Origin: Phytophthora colocasiae | Lineage: Eukaryota; Oomycota; Peronosporomycetes; Peronosporales; Peronosporaceae | Assembly: GCA_018806915.1 (NCBI GenBank) | Contig: JAGKQI010000098.1 | Coordinates: 1,178,001 to 1,242,000, forward strand | Reading direction: 5' to 3' | Length of the DNA: 64,000 nt | Shown: positions 29,835 to 39,254 of the stretch, piece after piece | How the letters are laid out: the number at the start of each line of letters is the position of its first letter | Position numbering within the stretch: position 1 is the stretch's first letter | Position numbers and translations under genes: made by a program | The notes under the pieces: generated by a model | What the model was told of the DNA's origin: nothing | The model's input: the letters and a program-made list of their open reading frames with translations, nothing else | Database searches by the model: none

Positions 29835-29985
29835 AACTCCTAATCCAACTTACGATGTGTTCTTGATTGCATTGACATAGGTTTTTGATCACTGAGTTGT
29901 GTTTAAACAGCGAAACACCGTCTTCCCATGAACCGGATGACTAGGTCACCCTTGTCTGCTGCCCACGCACCCAAAGTCAACGAAC

Positions 29986-32900
29986 TTATCTCTTCTGGTG
30001 GTTGACGAAGCGCAGTGCAAGTAATGCCAGTGCTCGGAACACAACAATGAAGACCAATACGATGCCGAAATTGCGCCAGATCTCGTCGTGTTTCAGCTTG
30101 AAGACGGATTCGACATATTCTTTCACAGTGATATGATCGATGCTCACTGGAGTGTTTGTCACCGGTTGGCAAGCGAGCTGCGAGCCACCTCCAACGTACT
30201 GCTGAGCATCTGAGTCCCATGTTGGCATATCGTCGCAGTCTCCGAATACCAAAGCCCCCATGATCCCAACCGTGTAGGTGTGCGGAGTCAAGTAATAGAC
30301 CCACTTGTAGCCACTTGGGATCTCTGTCGCTGGCGGGTTGAAGCCCATGAACAGGATAAAGATCGAATTCAGTAAAACACCCATGATCGCTGCCACTTCG
30401 ATGCTTGGTAACGCGTAAACGAAGAACTGACCCATGTAGATCTGAATCAGAACGAAGAGCGCCATGTTGATCCAGAAGAAAACAGCCGTGCCAAACTCCG
30501 TAAATCCTGCCATCGGATACCAAATAATCATGAAGAGTAGCGAACTACCGAAGCTGTAGGGGATTTCAGCTACGGTAGAGCCCACGAAGTACCAAAGCGC
30601 ATTGTAACTCTGCGACGCTCGTTCTCGGTAGAACGATGCGCGTTCTTCTGACGTAATGGGTAGAACGCTATTGAACGAGATGATACCGTTGAATAGAGCC
30701 ACTGAGAAGATCATACCGACACCACCATTAAGTCCCTGGTAACTGGTGTAACTCGCATCGACGAACAGCAAACCGAACAGGAGACTCAGAATTAACGCGA
30801 TAATAAATCGCGTCATGTTGTACGAAGGAGTACGCCAATACATGCGCACGAAGCGAAGAACGAGAAAATGAGCTTGAGTCCATGATGAAGCAGCTCGTTT
30901 CCGACTAAATTTCATCTCCGGTACACCAGGAGATGGAAATCCAACGCCTTCCTTGTTCAGACTCACATCCAACACCTGTTTCTCCTCGCTTTCATTGAAA
31001 CGTTGGACGAAATCGACATCATTGGTGGACGTATTCCCCACTCCAGCACCAATACACTCGAGCATCCACGTAGCAGGATTGTATCCGTCCAGCAACTCCG
31101 GTGTACCTGGGATTCCTCCGAAATAGTCGATCAAATGTTGGCATTTAACACCAAGATCTCCGAAGAAAACTGTCTCGCCACCTCGTTTCAGCAGCAATAA
31201 GCTGTCGAACAACATGAAAACTTCCGTGGATGGCTGGTGGATTGTACACACGATCGTACGCCCACTGTCAGCTACTTTACGCACACCATCCATGATCATC
31301 TTAGCCGATCGAGCATCCAAACCACTTGTCGGTTCATCCAGGAAAAGCACACTTGGTTGTGCGGCTAGTTCCACTCCAATTGTCAGACGCTTCATCTGCT
31401 CCATGGAGCTGCCTCGGATGATCTGGTCGGCAATGTCGTGCATGTTCAGTAAGTCCAAGCACTCGTCCACTGAGTCGTACTTCTTACTGTCTGAGATGCT
31501 GCTGTCTTGACGGAGGAATGAACTAAATGTCAATGCTTCTCGGAAAGTGGCCGAGTCAGAGTGAATGTCCATTTGCTCACAGTATCCCGTTGATCGTCGA
31601 ATAGCCAAGTCCGTAGCTTCGTACCCGTTCAGTAAGATTTTGCCCTTGATCGTCCCCTCTGTCTTTCTGCCAGCTATCACATCCATCAGCGTCGTCTTTC
31701 CAGCTCCAGACGACCCCATTAGTGCCGTAATTGAACCTGGCAAAGCGAAGCCGCTAATTCCTTTCAGCAAGTCAAGAGATTCCTTCGGGTTCGTTGGCGA
31801 GCGAACTGAGTACCATAAGTCTTGGAAAGCGACTGTCACCGGTACAAAGTTTCTCTCCTGCTCCTTCACTTCGAGAATCGCTTCTTTGAGAAAAGATTGG
31901 GACTTAGGAGTTGCTAGAAGAGCGTAATTCTCGTCGTTTAGGGCTTCTTTCTTCGATGCTGCCACGTGCTCAGGGCTTTCGTATCGTTGGTACTCGAGTA
32001 CGAGGAACCCGAGACCCATAAAGGCAGTGTACGCAGCGATCATAAAGATGGCACCTAACACAATCCAGTACTTCTCGGATGAGACATCGAACAACGACAT
32101 GTAGTACTCGCCCATTTTCATGCCAAACTGCGCGCAATAGTCGACGTCTTCATACGCACATACGTCAAATGAGGCTGAGCGATACTGGTTCACCGCCATC
32201 GCCCGCAGACACCACGAGATCGGGTCTAACCAGTAAATCCAAATGAAATAGTCTGGGATCTGGTTCTTCGAGATGATAAAACCAGCGAAAACGATGAAAA
32301 AGACGATGGAGATCATCGCAATTGGCTTGGACACGTGAATGTCACGTGCAATAGCAGTGACGAAGAAGAACCAAGCAGCAAACGCCATGTTCGTCAGGAT
32401 CAGGAGGACCATGAAGATGATGAAGTTCTCGGCAGAGCTCACGAAGCCGCAGAGCCAATAGATCAACGTACCAAACACCAAACTTTCACCTGCAGCAAGT
32501 GGCAATTGAGCCACCGAACACGAGAGCACGTAGGCTGAAGATCGATAGAAATTGGCTCCTCGTTGCTTGTAAAAAATGTCACGAGCAGCCATGAACGTCG
32601 GGATCTGAGAGGCCTGACCCAAAGCCAAGAAGAGAATCGACTGGAACAGAACGCCCAACATCACTTGGACATTCGTCGGATCGACGTCCCAGAACGTGGA
32701 CGCATTGATGAGGCCCATGACGATGATAATGATGGCTCGACCACGAAGGAAAGCTGTGTTCCTCATGGTCAACATTGCTTGTCTACGCATCAGAGTGGCT
32801 GTATTACCCCAAAAGGCCTGCTGGAACTCCGACATCGAGTCAATATCATCCGATTTGCTGTTCAGAAGCTCCTGATTATGCGGTTCTTCCAGCTTAACCA

Positions 32901-34047
32901 GCATGTCCTGGTAGATTCTTGACCGTCGGAAATGGAGTCCGAACTCACTTGGTTCCCGTGGGCACTGAGTAGTGTCAACTTGGTATTGGCGTTGCTGCTT
33001 GGTACCCAAATCCAGCAGAAAATCGGCCACATCCCGCCCAGGGGGACGGATGAACCCCATGGCTGTGAAATAACCCTCCACTTCATCTCGAGGACCATGG
33101 TAGATCACTTCCCCATCGTTCAGAATCATCACATTGTCAAAGAGATTGAAAACCTCTGGTGCAGGCTGCAGTAGAGCGATAATCACAGTCTTCTTGAGCT
33201 TCTTCGCCACACTCCGTTGAGTGTCGATGATGTCGAATGTAGCTGCACTGTCGAGGCCGGTGCTGATCTCATCCATGAAAGTCACAGTCTTCGTTCCGAA
33301 CTCCATTTCTCTAGTCGTGACGCGCTTGCGTTCGCCCCCAGACACTCCTCGCAGCATGGCGTCTCCAACCACCGTGTTTTGACAGTTTTCAAGGCCAAGT
33401 TGACGGATCACAACGTCCGGATAATGATCCGACAAGGCTTTAGCCGTGTCTAGAGCAGCCACATTTTCCTCAACTGTTCCCTTCGTGAAACGCTGCTCAC
33501 TATCTTGAACAAGTTTTCTACCTGCAAACTCATGAGAGAACTCAAGTGTCTCCTTCACAGTCAACAGCGGGAAGTGCTTGTCTCGTTGTGGCACGTAAGA
33601 GATCAACTGGGGCAAACGTTTCGAGATATTCTCCAGTGACTCACCGTTGTAATCCACGGCACCTTCAATTGTGACATTCTTGTCCTTGGGGAAGCGTCCA
33701 CTAAGTACTTTCATCAGAGACGACTTGCCCGAACCAGGTTGGCCCAAAACGAGCGTGATGGTGCCAGGCTTGAAGACTCCGCTAGTACTCTTTAGGATCT
33801 CTTTGCGGACGACATTCTTTTTGGACGAACATTTAGTCGTCATCTTCTTGAAAGTGTTCCAAATTGTCGGAAGTTGTTGCGCGTCGTCCTCATCTGCCAC
33901 TTCAATGTCGGCTGAAATGGACAAATTGCTGAATCGAACCTCCGTTTGCGGCAAAGAACGGCCCATTGCACTCTCAAAGGTAGTAGCGATGTGTTGGTGC
34001 AGCGCTTTCGAGCCATTGTTCATGAATGTAGCTCCAGACTCCACCAT
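29986..34047 (-). CDS. PDR-type full-size ABCG transporter
   Basis: The 1,353-aa product has the duplicated reverse order NBD-TMD-NBD-TMD of pleiotropic drug resistance pumps. The first NBD has Walker A GQPGSGKSSLMK, signature VSGGERKRVT and Walker B VTFMDEISTGLD. The second has Walker A GSSGAGKTTLMD, a degenerate signature SMEQMKRLTIG and Walker B VLFLDEPTSGLD, which is the usual asymmetry of this class. Each membrane domain has about six segments, and the C-terminus ends ALRFVNHQKR. Such pumps export toxins and drugs from the plasma membrane. The ATG at 34047 is favoured over upstream frame because a perfect core promoter sits 20 bp before it. There is no intron. Confidence 0.95.
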   Translation of the reverse strand: MVESGATFMNNGSKALHQHIATTFESAMGRSLPQTEVRFSNLSISADIEVADEDDAQQLPTIWNTFKKMTTKCSSKKNVVRKEILKSTSGVFKPGTITLVLGQPGSGKSSLMKVLSGRFPKDKNVTIEGAVDYNGESLENISKRLPQLISYVPQRDKHFPLLTVKETLEFSHEFAGRKLVQDSEQRFTKGTVEENVAALDTAKALSDHYPDVVIRQLGLENCQNTVVGDAMLRGVSGGERKRVTTREMEFGTKTVTFMDEISTGLDSAATFDIIDTQRSVAKKLKKTVIIALLQPAPEVFNLFDNVMILNDGEVIYHGPRDEVEGYFTAMGFIRPPGRDVADFLLDLGTKQQRQYQVDTTQCPREPSEFGLHFRRSRIYQDMLVKLEEPHNQELLNSKSDDIDSMSEFQQAFWGNTATLMRRQAMLTMRNTAFLRGRAIIIIVMGLINASTFWDVDPTNVQVMLGVLFQSILFLALGQASQIPTFMAARDIFYKQRGANFYRSSAYVLSCSVAQLPLAAGESLVFGTLIYWLCGFVSSAENFIIFMVLLILTNMAFAAWFFFVTAIARDIHVSKPIAMISIVFFIVFAGFIISKNQIPDYFIWIYWLDPISWCLRAMAVNQYRSASFDVCAYEDVDYCAQFGMKMGEYYMSLFDVSSEKYWIVLGAIFMIAAYTAFMGLGFLVLEYQRYESPEHVAASKKEALNDENYALLATPKSQSFLKEAILEVKEQERNFVPVTVAFQDLWYSVRSPTNPKESLDLLKGISGFALPGSITALMGSSGAGKTTLMDVIAGRKTEGTIKGKILLNGYEATDLAIRRSTGYCEQMDIHSDSATFREALTFSSFLRQDSSISDSKKYDSVDECLDLLNMHDIADQIIRGSSMEQMKRLTIGVELAAQPSVLFLDEPTSGLDARSAKMIMDGVRKVADSGRTIVCTIHQPSTEVFMLFDSLLLLKRGGETVFFGDLGVKCQHLIDYFGGIPGTPELLDGYNPATWMLECIGAGVGNTSTNDVDFVQRFNESEEKQVLDVSLNKEGVGFPSPGVPEMKFSRKRAASSWTQAHFLVLRFVRMYWRTPSYNMTRFIIALILSLLFGLLFVDASYTSYQGLNGGVGMIFSVALFNGIISFNSVLPITSEERASFYRERASQSYNALWYFVGSTVAEIPYSFGSSLLFMIIWYPMAGFTEFGTAVFFWINMALFVLIQIYMGQFFVYALPSIEVAAIMGVLLNSIFILFMGFNPPATEIPSGYKWVYYLTPHTYTVGIMGALVFGDCDDMPTWDSDAQQYVGGGSQLACQPVTNTPVSIDHITVKEYVESVFKLKHDEIWRNFGIVLVFIVVFRALALLALRFVNHQKR

Positions 34048-34066
34048 GATGGACGCCCCAGTCGGC

Positions 34067-34081
34067 AAAATGCAGAATGAG
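34067..34081 (-). promoter_or_regulatory. Oomycete core promoter of the PDR gene
   Basis: On the minus strand CTCATTCTGCATTTT matches the oomycete Inr-FPR consensus (GCTCATTYYNCAWTTT) at every position from the second on. It lies 20 bp upstream of the ATG at 34047, giving a very short leader as usual in oomycetes. Confidence 0.85.
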
Positions 34082-34416
34082 ATTAATTGATTTCAAGCCC
34101 TGAAGAGACTCTTGATGTAAAAACCTCTACGACTAATACCAGTGCGGTAAAGTTGTGCTTGTAGTGGTGAATCAACACTACAGTGATTGTTCACCTTCAA
34201 CGTGAAACCACAATCTACACCAAACGTAAAGTAAGCAACAATCCGATATGTGGATTACCACACGAGCGACTGTGAATAATCTCCGAGATTGCTTATTCTC
34301 CTGTGCATCTGCTGTTCTGCGAAACTCCGACACATGTTTAACAACAATTCATTCACTTGGGCATTTGCCACAATTTAATCAACAACTCGAGCAACCAGCA
34401 CACTTCCAGCAGTAAA
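34082..34416. promoter_or_regulatory. Divergent promoter region, PDR / hydrolase
   Basis: This spacer serves two divergent genes. On the plus side TTCATTCACTTGG at about 34348-34360 followed by CACAATTT at 34369-34376 resembles an initiator plus flanking element about 45-65 bp before the hydrolase ATG. No other gene is seen. Confidence 0.45.
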
Positions 34417-35322
34417 ATGACCAAGATAATTACGCTTTTGTTTGCGCACGGTGCAGGCTTTTGCAAGGAAATTTGGGAGCCAATTACTCGACGTCTGCGA
34501 GAGTCTCCGCTACTACAGAATGGTGCAGTGGAGACGGAATTTGTAACGTTCGACTTCAAGTACCACGGCAGCAACCGAGACGAATCCGATACGCCTCAAG
34601 TGGACCTTTCCGACGCGAATTCCCCTCGAGTATACCATACTGCGGGAGACTTAACAACCTGGACGACTGCATACACGCTGGAGCTAGTGCAAAAGCTGAA
34701 AACCAAGCGCCCTGGCCGAATTCTGATCGGAGTTGGCCACTCCATGGGCGCTTGTGCACTTTGGAACGCGGAGGTTCAACAACCTGGTACTTTCAACGGA
34801 CTTGTACTGTTTGAACCGGTTTATGGAGATATGAACGTCGACCCGGTCACGGACTTCCTGGTGTCGATCACTCTGCAGCGTGAGTCTTCATGGCCCTCAC
34901 GTGAAGCTGCAGAGGCTTATCACCGCAATTTGGCGAACTTCAAAGCTTGGGATCCAGAGTCACTGGAGGCCTATATGAAGGGTGGTCTTGTGGAGGACAA
35001 AGCGACGGGGAAAACGACGCTGGCCTGCAGTCCAGCAATGGAGTCATCGCTCTACTGCCACAAACTCATGTTCTGTTCAAACGAACAGCTCGCACGCGTC
35101 AAATGCAAAGTCTTCATTCATAGTGGAGGCCGCTCCAAGATGTTCTTGGCGTCTATTTTCGACGAGATGAACGAAAAGTGGCCCCACATTTACTCGGTGG
35201 GGGAGTCAATTCCACGCAGCTCACACGCCATGATATTGGAGAAACCAGCAGAAGTCACCACCAAGATCTTGGAAGGCCTGGAGCAGCTAACTGACGTTGT
35301 CATTCCTGTCTCCAAACTGTAA
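34417..35322 (+). CDS. Alpha/beta-hydrolase, copy 1
   Basis: The 301-aa single-exon protein begins TKIITLLFAHGAGFCKE, with the HG oxyanion-hole motif, and has the nucleophile elbow GVGHSMGA. The catalytic His is probably in SSHAMILEKP near the C-terminus and an acidic partner should precede it. The fold suggests an esterase or lipase-like enzyme, substrate unknown; no signal peptide is seen, so it is probably intracellular. The upstream frame begins at 34357 without an ATG, so 34417 is the start. It is followed in tandem by a close paralogue that has gained or kept one intron. Confidence 0.85.
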   Translation: MTKIITLLFAHGAGFCKEIWEPITRRLRESPLLQNGAVETEFVTFDFKYHGSNRDESDTPQVDLSDANSPRVYHTAGDLTTWTTAYTLELVQKLKTKRPGRILIGVGHSMGACALWNAEVQQPGTFNGLVLFEPVYGDMNVDPVTDFLVSITLQRESSWPSREAAEAYHRNLANFKAWDPESLEAYMKGGLVEDKATGKTTLACSPAMESSLYCHKLMFCSNEQLARVKCKVFIHSGGRSKMFLASIFDEMNEKWPHIYSVGESIPRSSHAMILEKPAEVTTKILEGLEQLTDVVIPVSKL

Positions 35323-35501
35323 CCCCCTGTACATTCAATAGTTTCTTTGGACTTCACTCACCTTCATTCTCGTTTAATGCATGTAACAATCACAATTCCT
35401 GATTACCTTTAGCCGTTGATGTTGTTGACTCGACACGTTCAAATCCCCGTGGCACTTCGTGCCCTTCATAATTGAATTAGAGATCTACAGTTCACACGAC
35501 A

Positions 35502-36474
35502 ATGTCCAAGGCAGCTACTCTGTTGTTTGCCCACGGTGGTGGTTTTTGTAAAGAGACGTGGGAGCCCATCATGCGTCGTCTGAAAGCTTCTTCTCTACTA
35601 CAGACAGTGAACACAGAGTTCGTGAACTTTGACTTCAAGTATCACGGCAGCAATCGGGACGAAAGTGTTGCCGCCAAGATCGATCTGGAGAACCCTGAAG
35701 GGCCGAGGGTGTACCATCCAGCTGCAGATCTCACTACGTGGACTTCCGCTGAAGTGTTGCAACAGGCTCGAGCACTGAAGAGCAAATGCGACAGCACTCC
35801 TTTGATCGGAATTGGTCACTCCATGGGGGCTTCAGCTATGTGGAACACAGAGACCCAACACCCAGGCACCTTCGACGGTCTCATCTTGTTTGAACCGGTG
35901 TACGGCAACCTCAATTCCTCCGTTGTCACAAATTTCCTCGTTTCCATCACGTTACAGCGCGAGTCTGAATGGTAAGTAGCTACAATGGTGGATCTCAGTC
36001 TTAATACTCATTTAAAAGTGTTTTAGGCCCTCACGAGCAGCAGCGGAGGAACATTTGCGTAGTTTCAAGAACTTTGCAGCATGGGACCGTGAAGTGTTGG
36101 ACGCCTACATGAAAGGGGCTTTAGTAGAGGACGAGAAGACTGGGAACACGGTGCTAGCATGCAGCACTCCAATCGAGGCCTCTCTCTACTGCCACAAGTT
36201 ACTACACTTACCCGACGAGCAGTTAGTGAAGCCACAATGCAAGATCTTCTTCCACTACGGCAGTCGAACCAAAATGTTCCTGCCCCCAGTGTTTAAGGAA
36301 CTCGCTGACAAGTGGCCGGACATTTACAAGCTGGAAGAACCAATTGCCAACTCGTCCCACGCGATGGTTTTGGAGAAACCAGCGGAATCTGCCCAAGCAA
36401 TTCTCAACAACCTCCATACACTCGAGCTATTTGGTGATGAGATTCAGCCCGATGTTGCAAGCTGCAGGCTTTGA
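35502..36474 (+). CDS. Alpha/beta-hydrolase, copy 2
   Basis: Exons 35502-35971 and 36027-36474 join in frame to 305 aa. The motifs are those of copy 1: FAHGGGFCKETWEP, nucleophile elbow GIGHSMGA, LILFEPVYGN, and SSHAMVLEKP carrying the probable catalytic His. The 55-bp intron splits the Trp codon in ESEWPSR, at the position where copy 1 reads ESSWPSR without an intron. The two genes are 179 bp apart and clearly arose by tandem duplication. Confidence 0.85.
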
Positions 36475-36705
36475 GACAGAATACAACGTAGTATTTTTAC
36501 TACAACTTCAAAAGTATATTAAACAACTACGATGAACAAAATTCCAATTTGCTTCATTGTAGGGTTTCCGCGTTGAGCTCAATGCGTGGGTCAGAGGGTT
36601 AACCCTTTACTTAGTTCTGAGAAGGATGCATAAAACATCAATCAATCCGTTGTATTAATAATAAGAAAAAAAAAACATTCCCCCTTATTAATACAATTTT
36701 TGATC

Positions 36706-39132
36706 ATGTCGGATGAAGAACGAGAAGAACTCTTCGACCAGGACCCGGACCTTGAAGAAGACTTTGGTTATGCGGATTGGCCGTTCAGTGACAAGGGGGA
36801 GCTAGACGATATCCCTGTCCCAGTAGGAGAGGCGTGTATCAAGATCAGTAACGTATTATCTCATGCAAGTGAACACTCAGGGGATTTCTCCTTTGGTGGC
36901 CAAGCAGAGCAGCTGCCAGCCGTACCAGGTCTCTTCGTCGACGATGTTGGCCCCATTCCAGTGCCTTTGTGGGACGAACGAGCTCGGATTCTGATTGATA
37001 AGGCTGAAAAATCTCCTTTCGGGCACAACATGGAGACGAAAATGGATGAAAATGTTCGCAAAAGCTGGCAAATATCTCCAGATCACGTCCAATTCAAAAA
37101 CCCGCAATGGGAAGACGGGATCAAGGAGATGGCAGTGATGATTGGAAATAAACTCGGGTATCACGATATTCCTTTGCAGTGTATTCTGTACAAGTTGCTG
37201 GTATACGAGGTGGGCGGGCATTTCGTAAAGCACCAAGATACAGAGAAAGAAGACGGAATGATTGCTACACTGGTGATTCAGCCACCAAGTCTGCACGAAG
37301 GAGGTGACTTAGTGGTGTACAGTGATGGTAAGATAAAACATCGTCATGACTTTGGTAAGGCCGACGGAACAGCGTCATATCTTCCTCACTATGCAGTTCA
37401 CTATGCTGATGCTGAACACGCTTTGGAGGAAGTGACGAAGGGATATCGTCTTGCTCTGGTGTACTCTGTGTGTTTGCCACCAGCGATGCGTCAACTGGAA
37501 AGAAACCCGAACAGGCCAATGGCTGGAGAACTGGTGGATGCTATGGAATCCATGGAGCCAAGTGATTGTTTCGCGTTGCTGCTTTCTCACGAATATACCA
37601 AGAACAGCATTAGGGGCTTAGGCTCTCATGCCCTGAAAGGTGTCGACCGCGCAAGATATCTTGCACTGGAAGAGGCCAATACTGCTTTATCTGATGGGAA
37701 GAAGCTGGAATTTGTGATTGCTGAGTTGTATCACCACGTTCGCTTCTACGGTAGCTATGGCCGTATCGGTGACTGGGATGAAGACGGTCGGGACGAGAAA
37801 GTTACGTGGTATACCACAGACGGTGAAGATGTTGGTGTAAGTGACAAATTGCCAGTGAAGTTGAATTTCCTTAATCCGATCCAGGAAACACGTGCACAAC
37901 TTTGGATGAAGCCATTTGGAAGCAGTGATATGCACGGTTATATGGGCAACGAAGGTCCAACGAAAGATAGCCGATACGAGCGCTACGCGATCGTTGTGTG
38001 GTCGAAGGCAAAGCGCGTGGAAAATATGGTAAAGTTTATCAACGTCGAGGATGTTCTTGCAGCTCTCCAATGGACTACAACACTCGATAGCCCAACCTTC
38101 CACAAGTTTATGGAGATTGCGAGCGACAAAGTGGTTCAGGTAGCTGGAATTCTTGCGAAACGCACACGCCAGGAGTTGATACACTACAAAAACCCGTACG
38201 CAGTACCATGCCGGTTAGGTGACACTGTGTGCAAGCTACTGAGAAAGTTTGGAGACTCAGCTCTGGTGAATTTGTTCTTTCAGACTTTTTTCACGCACAT
38301 GACAAAAAAGGATACAATATCTCCTTCGATTGCCACCATTTTGAAGGCTTTTCAGTGGAGTGATGTGGGGGAATCGTTGCTGGAGGCACTATCCTCGGAT
38401 ATACAAGCGGATAGATATCTTCTCAAAGTAACGGTGAGAATACTCCAAGGGCTGGAGAATGGACCTGCACAGCGGGCACTACTGACGCATGCGGTGGAGA
38501 TTGCTAAAAATGTTGATGATGCAGACCTCAGCTCGTCGGACTCCGTTAAAGTTCTCTGGAAACTGGTGTTGTGCGATACCGACGAAAATCTCTTTGAATC
38601 ACTCTCCAACAAGTTCGTCCGGATGAGTCCACGGTTCCTAGGGTCGACCATCGAGGCGTTCTCGAGCCTATGGAGAGATCCAAACCTGTCGACTTTTAAA
38701 AAGTCAGTGATGGTATCAATTGCGGCTAGTCGTCGTGAGTGGCTGGAGAGCCAAATTCTCGTTTTGGAGCAACCGTTTACGTGGAAGATGCCTGCAGCAG
38801 AGTTTCCTGATAATGCACAAGTGGAAAGTTTTCTACGAGGTCCCGAAGAGACAATGACTACGACAGGAGTGCTGGCGTTTGAAAATACCTCCGAGGCTGT
38901 GACATATGGCAACCGGTTTTGGAGTCACAAAGCGCAAGTGAACGCTTCATTCTCTATGGAAGCTGGAGGAGCTGGGAGTGACGCGTTTATCACGATTTCC
39001 AAGACACGTAGATGGTACGATGACAACAAGGGGAAACTTCAAGATTTTAAGGAAGAGCTGAAGGGATTGAAGATTGCAACGGTGGAAACATTGGTAGCGG
39101 TGGTCGCGGAATCACAAAAGAAGGTGATGTAG
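36706..39132 (+). CDS. 2-oxoglutarate/Fe(II) dioxygenase family protein
   Basis: The 808-aa single-exon protein has an acidic N-terminus (MSDEEREELFDQDPDLEEDFG) and, at about residues 150-260, a prolyl-4-hydroxylase-type double-stranded beta-helix. Visible features are YKLLVYEVGGHFVKHQDTEK with the HxD iron ligands, EGGDLVVY, the distal His in LPHYAVHYADAEHALEEV, and GYRLALVYSV with the Arg that should bind 2-oxoglutarate. The remaining ~500 residues are helical and of unknown function. Substrate unknown; large proteins of this kind are common in oomycetes and fungi. A CATTCCC initiator-like stretch with ACAATTTTT lies just upstream of the ATG. Confidence 0.8.
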   Translation: MSDEEREELFDQDPDLEEDFGYADWPFSDKGELDDIPVPVGEACIKISNVLSHASEHSGDFSFGGQAEQLPAVPGLFVDDVGPIPVPLWDERARILIDKAEKSPFGHNMETKMDENVRKSWQISPDHVQFKNPQWEDGIKEMAVMIGNKLGYHDIPLQCILYKLLVYEVGGHFVKHQDTEKEDGMIATLVIQPPSLHEGGDLVVYSDGKIKHRHDFGKADGTASYLPHYAVHYADAEHALEEVTKGYRLALVYSVCLPPAMRQLERNPNRPMAGELVDAMESMEPSDCFALLLSHEYTKNSIRGLGSHALKGVDRARYLALEEANTALSDGKKLEFVIAELYHHVRFYGSYGRIGDWDEDGRDEKVTWYTTDGEDVGVSDKLPVKLNFLNPIQETRAQLWMKPFGSSDMHGYMGNEGPTKDSRYERYAIVVWSKAKRVENMVKFINVEDVLAALQWTTTLDSPTFHKFMEIASDKVVQVAGILAKRTRQELIHYKNPYAVPCRLGDTVCKLLRKFGDSALVNLFFQTFFTHMTKKDTISPSIATILKAFQWSDVGESLLEALSSDIQADRYLLKVTVRILQGLENGPAQRALLTHAVEIAKNVDDADLSSSDSVKVLWKLVLCDTDENLFESLSNKFVRMSPRFLGSTIEAFSSLWRDPNLSTFKKSVMVSIAASRREWLESQILVLEQPFTWKMPAAEFPDNAQVESFLRGPEETMTTTGVLAFENTSEAVTYGNRFWSHKAQVNASFSMEAGGAGSDAFITISKTRRWYDDNKGKLQDFKEELKGLKIATVETLVAVVAESQKKVM

Positions 39133-39254
39133 CTACTGGGGCTTGCACGAAAAAGTTGGCATTACCGACGCTTTTTGCGTTTTGAATACAATCATTTCAA
39201 AACACTTTCAAAACTCTTTAATAGCATAATAACAGAAGTGGTGAGTCTGGAATA

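Noticed and set aside
29903..30523. 206-codon minus-strand frame at the PDR 3' end
   Set aside because: Alternative frame of the PDR transporter gene.
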